From Bacillota bacterium (GTDB lineage: Bacteria > Bacillota_C > Negativicutes > CTSoil-072), in contig JAGFXW010000006.1 in NCBI GenBank assembly GCA_017861495.1, positions 1-24,304 of the forward strand: DNA of 24,304 nucleotides, read 5' to 3'. This document shows positions 15,564 to 24,174 of the stretch, one piece after another (position 1 is the first letter of the stretch; every line of letters begins with the position of its first letter). Below the pieces are notes generated by a model that saw only the letters and a program-made list of their open reading frames with translations, searched no databases and had not been told where the DNA came from. Made by a program: the position numbers and the translations under genes.

Positions 15564-15950
15564 TTAAATATCTTCCGCTTTTAACGTATCGCACAAGGCC
15601 CGGTAATTATTTTCAGAAGAACCTAATGTGTAAACAGTACCAGGAACCGCAGTTCCGGCAGCGTGATGGGGTCCGGAAAAATTGCCTGACGGCGGCACAG
15701 GCCAAGTAGTCATTAACAATTTTACTTTATCCAGATCAGGCACTTCACCCTGGGCAACCAAAATCATAACGGCAGAATCAATCGTTCGTAAATCAGCCGC
15801 CATTTTTGCTCCCCGCGCGGCATCACCTGCACTGGCAAACTTAGGAACGGCGATGGTCGCCAAAATGCTGATAATGCCAATGACAACCAACAATTCCATT
15901 AAGGTAAATCCTTTTTGATTGGCCATGCTCTGTTTCATACGCATCAACAT
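15564..15950 (-). CDS. pilA: Major type IV prepilin (PilA/ComGC-like)
   Basis: 128 residues: leader MLMRMKQSMANQKG, then FTLMELLVVIGIISILATIA with Glu at +5, the standard N-terminal helix, and VPKFASAGDAARGAKMAADLRTIDSAVM as the start of the globular part. The PilA/ComGC class call rests on this conserved N-terminus and on its position right after pilC. It has its own promoter (16034-16062), a strong GGAGAG site 8 bases before the ATG, and a stem-loop after it, which fits a subunit needed in large amounts. The globular domain is short and has one Cys (near residue 121), so there is no disulfide loop of the PilA type. Confidence 0.9.
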   Translation of the reverse strand: MLMRMKQSMANQKGFTLMELLVVIGIISILATIAVPKFASAGDAARGAKMAADLRTIDSAVMILVAQGEVPDLDKVKLLMTTWPVPPSGNFSGPHHAAGTAVPGTVYTLGSSENNYRALCDTLKAEDI

Positions 15951-16033
15951 AACACTCTCTCCTTTTTTTCATCCTTGAAATAAGGACAGTTATTTGAGCC
16001 ATGAATTCAGGCAGCATTTAAAAGCTACTCCTT

Positions 16034-16062
16034 ATTATGCTGTCTATTTTTGTAATTCTCAA
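16034..16062 (-). promoter_or_regulatory. Predicted sigma-A promoter for the major pilin gene
   Basis: TTGAGA (16062-16057) and CATAAT (16039-16034) on the minus strand are spaced 17 bases apart; each matches the consensus in 5 of 6 positions. The -35 box overlaps the pilC stop codon. The start point would lie near 16027, giving a leader of about 77 bases. That leader contains a small TCCTT/AAGGA hairpin (15972-15986) ahead of the ribosome site. Confidence 0.5.
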
Positions 16063-17294
16063 TTCTCTGAGAAGGGTCGCATACCAAAATTACTAATTAC
16101 GTCAAACATCGGTAACGCAATGGCCGCAACAAGCAAACCAATTACAATTCCAATCGCTCCAATTAAAAACGGTTCTATCAAACTTCCTAACCGGCTCATC
16201 GTGTCTTCGACATCCCGTTCGTAAAAATCAGCAACTGTGTCCAGCATTTTATCTAAAGTCCCGGTTTCTTCCCCTACTGCGATCAGTTGAAGTGCCATCG
16301 GCGTAAATAAATGATGCGCCGCCAATGGACCTGCTAACCCCAGCCCGCCGCTTACGCAGGCTTCTGCCCTGCTTAACGCATCAATCATTATCGTATTGGC
16401 TGTGGTTTCTTTAACTACTTCCAAAGCGGCAAGAACAGGCACTCCGCCCCGCATCAAGGTTGATAAAGTCCGACAAAACCGGGCTAATACAGTTCGGCGG
16501 GTTAACAAGCCAATAACAGGAAGACGGAAGATGAATTGCTCGACTGGTTTGCGCATCGCTGAACACCGGCGCAAAGCAGCAAAACCGACGCTGGCAAGAA
16601 AGCATCCGCTAAAAACCAGTAGATAATGGTCTTTAAAAAACGCAGCAACCCGGATGATAAACCGAGTCAATAAGGGCAACTCCACTTTCATGTCCGTAAA
16701 TAACTGAATAAACGCCGGCAAAACGAATATTGCCATAAAAGCAGCGGAAATCAAGCCAAATCCCATCACAAACAAGGGATACGTCAGCGCAGACTTTACT
16801 TTCTCCCGCAGCTTATATTCTCTTTCAAAGTATATTGCCACCCGGTCAAGTACGTTGTCCAAAACTCCGCCAACTTCTCCGGCGGCTATCATCTTTGTCA
16901 TAACGACTGGAAAAACATCAGGGTACTCACCGAAAGCGGCAGATAAGGTATTTCCGGCCTGTATCCGTCCAATGACTTCAATGGTCGCTCTTTTTATCCG
17001 CGCATTTTCTGTCTGTTCGACTAAAATATTCAGGCAAGACAGCAACGGCAACCCGGCGATCAGCATAACAGAAAATTGCCGGCAATATATGGCCAATTCC
17101 TTATTAGTAATCGGTAACTGATTGAAGAAAAACGCCAGAAGTCTTGATGATTGTCGCAATGTATTAATTTTGGTAATGTACAACCCTTTGTCGCGAACAA
17201 ATCGCGCTGCCTGGGCTCCATTCTCGGCCAGAATCGTACCGCTCAAAACTTTCCCCGTACGGTCTCTGGCTCGGTAAGCATAGATAGTAGACAA
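16059..17294 (-). CDS. pilC: PilC, type IV pilus inner-membrane platform protein
   Basis: Polytopic platform that couples the PilB and PilT motors to pilin subunits. The GspF/PilC family shows the N-terminal YAYRARDRTGKVLSG and two related GspF domains, each with membrane helices; FSVMLIAGLPLLSCLNIL, DVFPVVMTKMIAAGEVGG and FTPMALQLIAVGEETG are the repeated family motifs. About 411 residues, as usual. I choose the TTG at 17294: GGGGG stands 6 bases upstream, whereas it directly abuts the ATG at 17300, too close to work well. It lies between pilT and pilA, with the pilA promoter inside its end. Confidence 0.94.
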   Translation of the reverse strand: MSTIYAYRARDRTGKVLSGTILAENGAQAARFVRDKGLYITKINTLRQSSRLLAFFFNQLPITNKELAIYCRQFSVMLIAGLPLLSCLNILVEQTENARIKRATIEVIGRIQAGNTLSAAFGEYPDVFPVVMTKMIAAGEVGGVLDNVLDRVAIYFEREYKLREKVKSALTYPLFVMGFGLISAAFMAIFVLPAFIQLFTDMKVELPLLTRFIIRVAAFFKDHYLLVFSGCFLASVGFAALRRCSAMRKPVEQFIFRLPVIGLLTRRTVLARFCRTLSTLMRGGVPVLAALEVVKETTANTIMIDALSRAEACVSGGLGLAGPLAAHHLFTPMALQLIAVGEETGTLDKMLDTVADFYERDVEDTMSRLGSLIEPFLIGAIGIVIGLLVAAIALPMFDVISNFGMRPFSEN

Positions 17295-17316
17295 TTGCAT
17301 CCCCCTTTTCTGTATA

Positions 17317-18393
17317 TTACCCGGTTTTAGTCAATCGGGCAAACGCATCGGCATCTGTTGACCGCATCACTGCCTCATCATAAGAAACAATCCCTTGACG
17401 GTATAAATTCAGTAATATCATGTCCATAGACTGCATGCCAAATTTATTTCCGGATTGAATAACAGAAATAAGTTGATGAGTCTTCCCTTCGCGGATCAAA
17501 TTACGTGCTGCCGCAGTAGCAACGAGGATTTCAACCGCAGCAACCCTGCCCTTGCCATTGATCCTCGGCAGCAACTGCTGCGCTATAATTCCCTGCAAGG
17601 TGAGGGATAACTGAACCCGTATCTGTTGTTGCTGATGTGAAGGAAAAGCGTCGATGATCCGGTCAATCGCCTGTGCTGCATTGCAAGTATGCAGCGTCGC
17701 AAGAACTAAATGTCCTGTTTCAGCTGCAGTGATAACCGTGCCGATCGTTTCCGGATCACGCATTTCACCGACTAATATCACGTCCGGATCCTCGCGCAAG
17801 GCGGAACGCAGGGCATTGCGGAAAGAAACTGTATCTGTATGGATCTCACGTTGATTAATCATACTTTTTTTATGCTGATGAATGTATTCGATTGGATCTT
17901 CCAGGGTAAGAATATGACACGCTTTTTCACTGTTAATCAAATCAAGCATTGCCGCCAAAGTGGCTGATTTTCCACTGCCGGTCGGCCCGGTAATTAAGAC
18001 CAGGCCATGAGGCTTACGGGCCAGAACCTTCACGGCTTCCGGCATGCAGAGTTGTTCAAGCGTCGCTATATGAACAGGTATCAGCCGGATTGCAATGGAA
18101 ACCGCTCCCTTTTGCCGGAACGCATTGATACGAAACCTGCCCAATCGACCATCCTCATAAGAAAAATCAATTTCACCTCGTTCCGTAAGCACCTTACACT
18201 GCTCTTCCGATGCAACTCCCAGTAAACAATTCCGAATGTCTTCCGCCCGTAACACCGAGCGTTCAAGAGGCGATAATGAACCGTTAATTCGCAGCATCGG
18301 CGGTAATCCCACCGTTAAATGCAAATCGGACGCTTGTTTATAGACCGCTTCTTGCAATAAACCTGCAACCATATCCATATCCCCCGTTATCAT
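17317..18393 (-). CDS. pilT: PilT, type IV pilus retraction ATPase
   Basis: Hexameric motor that depolymerises the pilus and so powers twitching motility and DNA uptake. 358 residues. N-terminal QASDLHLTVGLPPMLRING, Walker A GPTGSGKS at 136-143, Asp box LTLEDPIEY near 162-170, Walker B DPDVILVGEMRD near 202-213, His box HLVLATLHT near 228-236, and the PilT-specific ARNLIREGKTHQL. The upstream ATG (18393) overlaps the pilB stop by 4 bases (ATGA). A GGGGG 8 bases before an ATG at codon 8 (18372) makes that a likely alternative start. The presence of PilT distinguishes this system from type II secretion. Confidence 0.95.
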   Translation of the reverse strand: MITGDMDMVAGLLQEAVYKQASDLHLTVGLPPMLRINGSLSPLERSVLRAEDIRNCLLGVASEEQCKVLTERGEIDFSYEDGRLGRFRINAFRQKGAVSIAIRLIPVHIATLEQLCMPEAVKVLARKPHGLVLITGPTGSGKSATLAAMLDLINSEKACHILTLEDPIEYIHQHKKSMINQREIHTDTVSFRNALRSALREDPDVILVGEMRDPETIGTVITAAETGHLVLATLHTCNAAQAIDRIIDAFPSHQQQQIRVQLSLTLQGIIAQQLLPRINGKGRVAAVEILVATAAARNLIREGKTHQLISVIQSGNKFGMQSMDMILLNLYRQGIVSYDEAVMRSTDADAFARLTKTG

Positions 18394-20075
18394 ACATCCC
18401 GGTACGCAACCCGCATGAGTTCTTCAAGCGAGGTATCCCCAGATAATACTTTCCTAATTCCATCCTGACGCATGGTCTGCATTCCTTCCTGTATTGCAAG
18501 CTGCAAGAGTATGTGTTCCGGTTTCCGCCGATTGATAGCTTCCCGTAACGCGGAAGTAACCGTTAACACCTCATGTATGGCAATGCGGCCTCTATAGCCG
18601 GTAGATCCACAATGCGGGCAGCCTTTGGCCCGATAAACCGTAACAGGTAGTTCACCTGCCAGACAAAGAAATTGGCCGTTTATCGTTTCCGACGGAAGAA
18701 GATATGCTTCGCGGCAATTCAAACACAATTTCCTTGCCAGGCGTTGAGCAACAACCCCTAACAACGACGATGCTGTTAAAAAAGTTGGCACTTCCATATC
18801 CAATAGTCGGATCACCGCCCCAGCCGCATCATTGGTATGCATGGTACTGAAAACAAGGTGTCCGGTCAAGGCAGAACGAACGGCAATATCTGCCGTTTCT
18901 TTGTCGCGAATTTCACCCACCATCAAAACGTTGGGATCCTGGCGGAGAATAGCCCGCAATCCATTGGCGAATGTCATTCCGGCTTTCCCGTTAACTTGTA
19001 CTTGGTTCACACCTTCCAATCGATACTCAACGGGCTCTTCAATGGTAATAATGTTTTTAGCGGGAGAATTAATTTGCATTAATGTCGAATACAACGTTGT
19101 CGTTTTCCCAGACCCCGTGGGGCCGGTAACCAATACCAGGCCCTGCGGTTGGTTATATAACCGATTATATCGCACAAGGTTCTCGTCAGAAAAACCCAAT
19201 TTCCCAATTTCAAACCGGATTGCCTGCTTATCTAAAATACGCATGACGATTTTTTCACCCAGTATCGTTGGCAAACTTGCAACTCGAATATCAATTTTCT
19301 GTTCTTTGTCGGTTACTTGAAAACGGCCATCCTGTGGCTTGCGTTTTTCAGAAATATCCATTCCGCCCATGATTTTGATCCGGGAAACAATTGCCATATG
19401 CACGTGGCTGGGAAACGTAATGACATCTTTAAGCATACCGTCGATACGAAACCGAACCCTCGTTCCTTGTTCCTGCGGATCAATATGTATATCACTGGCC
19501 AACTCTTTAATCGCCTGCCGGAGTAATGAATCGACAACATTAATAACAGGTGCATCTTCTGCGGTCTGATTCTCGGTAATTTCGCCGGCATCTTCCGGTC
19601 GGAGTTGCTCGACTGCTTTAGCAATCACTTCTTTTACACCATATGCTTGATCAATGGACCAGCGAATTGCAGCCTCGGACGCCATAATTGGACTGGTATT
19701 CATACCGGTTATCATACGGACATCATCGAGCGCATAGAAATTAACAGGATCAATCATCGCCAACGTCAGTTCATTGTCTTTGGCGTCTATAGGGATTATT
19801 TGATAGCGGTCTGCCAATTCATAAGGAATTAAATGAGCAACCTCACGCGAAACGGTAACTGCCATTAAATCAACAAATGGTACGCCAAACTGAATTGCGG
19901 TCACCTCGGCCAACTTTTTTTCCGTAATATAACCAAGGCTGATAAGGGTTTTGCCCAATAATCCACCCGTTTGTCGTTGGGCTGTCTTGGCAGTATTCAG
20001 TTGTTCCTGGTTAACCAGATCGAATTCCAGCAATAAATCTTCTAACTTTTTATGGGATAACAAAGAAACCACCAC
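18390..20075 (-). CDS. pilB: PilB, type IV pilus extension ATPase
   Basis: Hexameric motor that drives pilus assembly. 561 residues: an N-terminal GspE/MshEN domain (10-150, LGKTLISLGYITEKKLAEVTA) of a kind that can bind c-di-GMP in MshE-type proteins, then the ATPase. SDIHIDPQ lies near 194, Walker A GPTGSGKTT at 318-326, Asp box IEEPVEY near 345, Walker B DPNVLMVGEIRD near 380-391 and His box HLVFSTMHT near 406-414. Zinc cysteines lie at 451, 454, 486 and 489. The start is unsure: a GTG at 20075 or a TTG at 20063, with AAGGTGG 7 bases before the latter. First pilus gene, 35 bases after aroE, and overlapping pilT by 4 bases. Confidence 0.95.
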   Translation of the reverse strand: MVVSLLSHKKLEDLLLEFDLVNQEQLNTAKTAQRQTGGLLGKTLISLGYITEKKLAEVTAIQFGVPFVDLMAVTVSREVAHLIPYELADRYQIIPIDAKDNELTLAMIDPVNFYALDDVRMITGMNTSPIMASEAAIRWSIDQAYGVKEVIAKAVEQLRPEDAGEITENQTAEDAPVINVVDSLLRQAIKELASDIHIDPQEQGTRVRFRIDGMLKDVITFPSHVHMAIVSRIKIMGGMDISEKRKPQDGRFQVTDKEQKIDIRVASLPTILGEKIVMRILDKQAIRFEIGKLGFSDENLVRYNRLYNQPQGLVLVTGPTGSGKTTTLYSTLMQINSPAKNIITIEEPVEYRLEGVNQVQVNGKAGMTFANGLRAILRQDPNVLMVGEIRDKETADIAVRSALTGHLVFSTMHTNDAAGAVIRLLDMEVPTFLTASSLLGVVAQRLARKLCLNCREAYLLPSETINGQFLCLAGELPVTVYRAKGCPHCGSTGYRGRIAIHEVLTVTSALREAINRRKPEHILLQLAIQEGMQTMRQDGIRKVLSGDTSLEELMRVAYRDV

Positions 20076-20110
20076 CTTATGGAAAAGAAAAAGGATTAAC
20101 TATATTCCAA

Positions 20111-20968
20111 TTACAACTGAATTGCCAACGCGTTATAAAGAACTTTTTCCATTACCGCTTTTGGCGCCGGCTTTCCGGTCCATAACGAAAATGCAAGCAT
20201 TCCTTGTTCTAACAACATCCCGGCGCCACTAACCACAATATGTCCCCGCTGCTTGGCAGTACGCAAAAAATCAGTCATTATTGGATTGTACACCAAATCG
20301 CTGACAACAGCTTCACTATTTACCTTCGCCCAATCAATCGGCACAGCATGATCAGTATAAGAACTCATTCCCAGCGGTGTAGAATTGATTAATAAATTAC
20401 AGTCGCCCAATGCCTTCTTAAAAGGTTCCGATGCCCAATTGACCCCGGATATCTCAGTCGTTGCAGTAAACGCTTTGGCTAGATTCGCTGCCTGTATTTC
20501 ATTTCTTGCCCCGATTACAATTTTTTTACAGCCATGAGCAACCAAGCCGGCAACAACCGCCCGCGAAGCGCCTCCCGCGCCAAATACAACTGCAGTCCGG
20601 TCAGAAATGGAAATCCCCTGCGTTGTTAAAGAACGAATATACCCTTCCGCATCGGTATTATACCCTTTGCAATGTCCGTCGATATTCACAATTGTATTGA
20701 CGGCGCCCACTAGCTGGGCACCAGGATCCAACTCATCTAAAAAAGGCATCACAGCAACTTTATGCGGTATCGTAATATTGACACCGGCAAAATTCAAGGC
20801 CCGAATGGCATTCACAGCTTGCTCCAGCCGTTCCGGACGCACCGGAAACGGCATATAAACTGCATCAATACCTGCAGCAGTAAACGCAGCATTTTGCAGT
20901 AACGGAGAAAGGGAGTGCCCCAATGGCCACCCAAAAATCCCCACCACTTTCGTTTTCCCAGTAATCAT
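20111..20968 (-). CDS. aroE: Shikimate dehydrogenase (NADP+)
   Basis: Reversibly reduces 3-dehydroshikimate to shikimate. 285 residues. Motifs: GHSLSPLLQNAAF (shikimate binding), NITIPHKV with the catalytic Lys70, GAVNTI, NTDAEG with the paired catalytic Asp106, VFGAGGASRAVV (NADP-binding loop) and NSTPLGM, ending GAGMLLEQGMLAFSLWTGKPAP. It is separated from the other aro genes by the entire pilus cluster. The ATG has AAGGAG 12 bases upstream. It lies 36 bases after yqeG and 35 before pilB, so co-transcription is likely. Confidence 0.96.
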   Translation of the reverse strand: MITGKTKVVGIFGWPLGHSLSPLLQNAAFTAAGIDAVYMPFPVRPERLEQAVNAIRALNFAGVNITIPHKVAVMPFLDELDPGAQLVGAVNTIVNIDGHCKGYNTDAEGYIRSLTTQGISISDRTAVVFGAGGASRAVVAGLVAHGCKKIVIGARNEIQAANLAKAFTATTEISGVNWASEPFKKALGDCNLLINSTPLGMSSYTDHAVPIDWAKVNSEAVVSDLVYNPIMTDFLRTAKQRGHIVVSGAGMLLEQGMLAFSLWTGKPAPKAVMEKVLYNALAIQL

Positions 20969-21004
20969 CTTAGCAACAGACTCCTTTCAGCCATTTATCC
21001 ATGT

Positions 21005-21511
21005 TTATCGAATTAACTTCTTTGCCCGTAAAATGCGAACCATCATTTTTTCCAGCTGCCGAGTCACTTTCGTGCCGATAAACTCCCGGGATGATAACGG
21101 TTTTACCCAAATCGTAAACATCCCGAGCCGGTTTCCGCCTAGCACATCAGTAAACAGTTGATCCCCCACTACCGCTATAACCGACGGCGATAATTTCATA
21201 GCTGCCGCAATCCTTTTAAAACCGTACTTAGAAGGTTTATAGGCCCGGCAAACATAAGGGATACCAAACCGGCCCGCGATTTCACTTACGCGTTTTTCCC
21301 GGTTATTGGAGACCAGTCCTGCTTTAAAACCAAACTTTAACACGTCTTCCATCCACAACAATACTTCCTCTGATAGTTCTGAACTGTCCCAGGGGATCAG
21401 AGTGTTATCCAAATCAAAAATGATCCCTTGAATCCCCTTGCGTTTGATTTCTTGAAAATCAATGTCCTGCAGGCCAATTACAATCCGATCCGGACATAAT
21501 AATTTGTACAA
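21005..21511 (-). CDS. yqeG: YqeG family HAD-superfamily (IIIA) phosphatase
   Basis: 168-residue HAD phosphatase of the YqeG/GEP4 type. Motif I is FDLDNTLIPW (near 32-41), motif II SNN (near 69), motif III includes the Lys of YKPSKYGF, and motif IV GDQLFTDVLGGNRLG (near 119). In Firmicutes this gene usually sits next to aroE or yqeH; here it precedes aroE by 36 bases. Family members include phosphatidylglycerophosphate phosphatases, so a lipid role is possible, but the substrate cannot be told. It starts at a TTG (21511) with GAGAGGG 7 bases before it. Confidence 0.88.
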   Translation of the reverse strand: MYKLLCPDRIVIGLQDIDFQEIKRKGIQGIIFDLDNTLIPWDSSELSEEVLLWMEDVLKFGFKAGLVSNNREKRVSEIAGRFGIPYVCRAYKPSKYGFKRIAAAMKLSPSVIAVVGDQLFTDVLGGNRLGMFTIWVKPLSSREFIGTKVTRQLEKMMVRILRAKKLIR

Positions 21512-21576
21512 TCGGATACCCTCTCTTTCACAATATGGTGCAAAAATAGTTTAACCAGTGCGTAACTATCACTCTC

Positions 21577-21629
21577 AAAAGTAGAAAGACTTCAGCCAAT
21601 TTTATTATACGCTGAAGTCTTTCTACTTT
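21577..21629. repeat. 19-bp perfect inverted repeat with a TATAAT in its loop
   Basis: Arms 21578-21596 and 21611-21629 are exact complements, including GTAGAAAGACTTCAGC, with a 14-base loop. It lies between the HD-domain gene and yqeG. On the minus strand it ends in four T, so it may act as a terminator for the HD gene. The loop on that strand holds TATAAT (21609-21604), a perfect -10 box, but no good -35 lies at the right distance. Confidence 0.75.
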
Positions 21630-21669
21630 GACCCAGCTTTGTTATTTCACTCTGACGCAAAACTGGAGC

Positions 21670-22239
21670 CTAATTTATGAGAGGAAAGTCCTGATACATC
21701 GGATTACGCTTGGCATCGGCCAAAGCACGTGTCACAAAGGAAACATGTTCCTTAAAGTCCACATTCATTGCTGCTGCGCTGTCCAAAATGGTCTGGCGGT
21801 TTACAGCTCTGGCAAAGGCCTTATCCTTAATTTTTTTCATTACAGATTTTACTTCCAGGTTATCTAAATCTTTGTCCGGTCGAACCAAGGCGCACGCAAT
21901 AATAAAACCAGTTAATTCGTCCACTGCCAGTAACGTTTTCTGCAACTGGGTCCTTTCGGGCTCCCAATCCCGAGCATGGGATTCCACATCGATAATAAAC
22001 TCAGTCCCGTAACCATGGCTCGATAATATTTCACGGGCATGATGCGGATGTTCGTCCGGAAATTTTTCAAAGTCAACATCGTGCAGCAAACCTACCGCGC
22101 CCCAATACTCCTCATCTTCACCAAATTTTTCGGCATAAGCCCGCATCGCAATCTCAACAGCCAGGCAATGTTTTAACAAAACATCGCTCTGCACATGTTG
22201 GTTTAAAATTTCCCATACAGCCTGTCGATTTGTATTCAT
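21670..22239 (-). CDS. HD-domain metal-dependent hydrolase
   Basis: 189 residues with an HD domain: LLKHCLAVEIAMRAYAEKFG (first His, near 23), LLHDVDFEKFPDEHPHHA (HD pair, near 53-54) and LLAVDELTGFIIACALVRPDK (C-terminal Asp). This fits single-domain HDIG phosphohydrolases of unknown substrate. The ATG at 22239 has GGGGGG 9 bases upstream. It follows the ABC transporter gene by 48 bases, so the two may share a transcript. No membrane segments. The actual substrate cannot be inferred. Confidence 0.8.
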   Translation of the reverse strand: MNTNRQAVWEILNQHVQSDVLLKHCLAVEIAMRAYAEKFGEDEEYWGAVGLLHDVDFEKFPDEHPHHAREILSSHGYGTEFIIDVESHARDWEPERTQLQKTLLAVDELTGFIIACALVRPDKDLDNLEVKSVMKKIKDKAFARAVNRQTILDSAAAMNVDFKEHVSFVTRALADAKRNPMYQDFPLIN

Positions 22240-22287
22240 AACTAATGCCCCCCTGGCTCTTTATAGTAAAAACCTGCTCTTTTTATA

Positions 22288-23997
22288 TTATATTTCTTTC
22301 TTTTGGATGGCTTGCGCATAAGGCCCGCCGCGCCGCAATAATTCTTCATGCAAACCAGTTTCGATAATTTCCCCATTGACAAAGTAGATTACTTTATCAG
22401 TCGGAAGCAACGTTGCCAATCGATGGGTAATAATAAACGTAGTCCGACCAATGCTAACCTTCCGGATTGCTTCCATAACCTGTTTTTCAGCGTTCGCATC
22501 CAATGCCGCGGTCGGCTCATCCAACAATAATATATCGGGCTGCATGATCATTGCCCGAGCGATTGCAATCCGTTGCCGTTGACCGCCCGACAAATTGCCT
22601 CCCAATTCGCCGACTAAGGTTTCATAGCCATTAGGAAATGCGGTAATAAACTCGTGAGCGTTCGCCGTTTGAGCCGCTTTTTCAACTTCTTCATAACTGG
22701 CTTCCGGACGGCCATACCGGATATTTTCCAGAATACTTGTGTTAAACAAGATGGGGTCTTGCTGTATAAAGCCGATGTGTCTTCGTAAAGAACGGATTGT
22801 CAGCTTTTTAAGATTAATTCCGTCAAGCAAAATAGCTCCGCCAACCGGATCATAAAAACGCAGCAATAAATTAGCAAAAGAAGACTTCCCTGCCCCGCTG
22901 GGTCCCACAATTGCAATAAAATCGCCTGGCTGGGCAACAATATGAATATTTTTTAAAATATCCGCGCCTGATGAATAGCGAAAAGAAACATTGTCAAAGA
23001 CAATAGCCCCCTTTGTCTGCTCTAAATCAATTTTACCCTCCAAAACGGTATGAGGTTGCTCATGTAAAGAATGAATTTTCTGCCAGGCAACCGATCCCAA
23101 TTTGATGCGCGTAATTGCTTCACTGATTTTACGAACCGGCGCCGGAACATTGATAATATACACAAGAAAAGCGAACATGCCGCCAATAGTTAGTTGGCCT
23201 GTAATCACTTCCCGTCCGCCATACCAAATAATAACCGTAATACCGATCGCAGCCAAAAATTCAACCAAGGGAATCAAAATAGCGTTTAAACGCTGCGCTT
23301 TAAGAAAATCAACAGCAGCTTCACGTACCTTCACACTAAAATTCCGGTATTCATAATCTTCACGAACGTAGCTTTGAACAAGCATGACCGATAATAAAAA
23401 TTGATGTAAAATAGCATTCACTTTTGCCAGAGTATGTTGCACCAGGAGATTTAATCCGGCAATTTTTTTATTAAAGAAAGCAATTGCAAGAACAATAAAC
23501 GGCAGCGTTATAAAGGTGACCAACGCCAATTTCCAGTCAAAATAGATCATAATAATAACAATGACCAGCAAATTAAGCGTTTCAACGATTAAGTCCGGAA
23601 CACCTTGTGAAACAGCCTGTTGAATCAACAAAAGATCATTAGTAAACAATGACATAATTTCACCGGTCGGGTTATTGATAAAATACGCATAGTCTTGAGA
23701 TTGAAGGCACTGGAACATATTTTGCCGTAACGATGCCAACATTCGATTTCCTGCTTTTGCCATCAAATACCCATATAAATAAGAAAAAATACCCCGCATA
23801 AAATATAAAACTACAATTCCTGCCGCTATCACATGCAGGTAATCAATGTCACCTTGGATCAATGCATCATCAATCAGGAATTTCATCACCAACGGCGCCG
23901 ACAATCCGGCCAAACTAGCCAAAATATAGCAGAAAAGAGCGATAATGACCAATGGCCAGTATATAACTAAAAAATTATGCCAATAAAAATTTTTCAT
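22288..23997 (-). CDS. ABC-type exporter, fused membrane and ATPase domains
   Basis: 569 residues: six membrane helices (residues 10-310) followed by one ATPase domain, a half-transporter that works as a homodimer or with a partner. Walker A is GPSGAGKSS (near 365), Q-loop QQDPILFN, signature LSGGQRQRIAIARAM, Walker B ILLLDEPTAALD and switch His in ITHRLA. It resembles MsbA and multidrug/lipid exporters; the substrate cannot be fixed. The ATG at 23997 has GAGGG just 3 bases upstream. The gap upstream is AT-rich and presumably holds its promoter. As the organism seems diderm, an LPS-lipid exporter role is possible but unproven. Confidence 0.9.
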   Translation of the reverse strand: MKNFYWHNFLVIYWPLVIIALFCYILASLAGLSAPLVMKFLIDDALIQGDIDYLHVIAAGIVVLYFMRGIFSYLYGYLMAKAGNRMLASLRQNMFQCLQSQDYAYFINNPTGEIMSLFTNDLLLIQQAVSQGVPDLIVETLNLLVIVIIMIYFDWKLALVTFITLPFIVLAIAFFNKKIAGLNLLVQHTLAKVNAILHQFLLSVMLVQSYVREDYEYRNFSVKVREAAVDFLKAQRLNAILIPLVEFLAAIGITVIIWYGGREVITGQLTIGGMFAFLVYIINVPAPVRKISEAITRIKLGSVAWQKIHSLHEQPHTVLEGKIDLEQTKGAIVFDNVSFRYSSGADILKNIHIVAQPGDFIAIVGPSGAGKSSFANLLLRFYDPVGGAILLDGINLKKLTIRSLRRHIGFIQQDPILFNTSILENIRYGRPEASYEEVEKAAQTANAHEFITAFPNGYETLVGELGGNLSGGQRQRIAIARAMIMQPDILLLDEPTAALDANAEKQVMEAIRKVSIGRTTFIITHRLATLLPTDKVIYFVNGEIIETGLHEELLRRGGPYAQAIQKKEI

Positions 23998-24148
23998 ATG
24001 CCCTCAATCAATAGATACAATACCATACTACTACAGTATACCGCAAAAACAACTTCCATAGTACCCTTATTTTACCAAAATCAATTTTTTATTAAAAAAT
24101 CGGTTTATCTATGTTCGTCAATGAAGCATGAATCAACAACCGGACTTT

Positions 24149-24174
24149 AAAAAACCCGGCCTGCGCCGAGCTTT
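24149..24174 (-). terminator. Rho-independent terminator of the transcript entering from the right
   Basis: GCCGAG (24165-24170) and CCCGGC (24155-24160) pair around a four-base loop; flanking AAA/TTT pairs lengthen the stem to about ten, with six T on the minus strand (24154-24149). It ends whatever transcript is made from beyond the window edge. Confidence 0.75.

Noticed and set aside
18832..19320. Open frame of 162 codons on the plus strand
   Set aside because: Antisense to pilB, whose Walker motifs fix the true frame; no recognisable domain or ribosome site.
10351..20075. Type II secretion system instead of type IV pilus
   Set aside because: A PilT retraction ATPase and PilM/PilN/PilO are present, and GspD, GspL and GspM are not seen; GspHIJK-like minor pilins occur in both systems.
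22288..23997. Naming the ABC exporter msbA
   Set aside because: The general exporter motifs do not separate lipid A flippases from multidrug exporters, and no LPS genes are adjacent.
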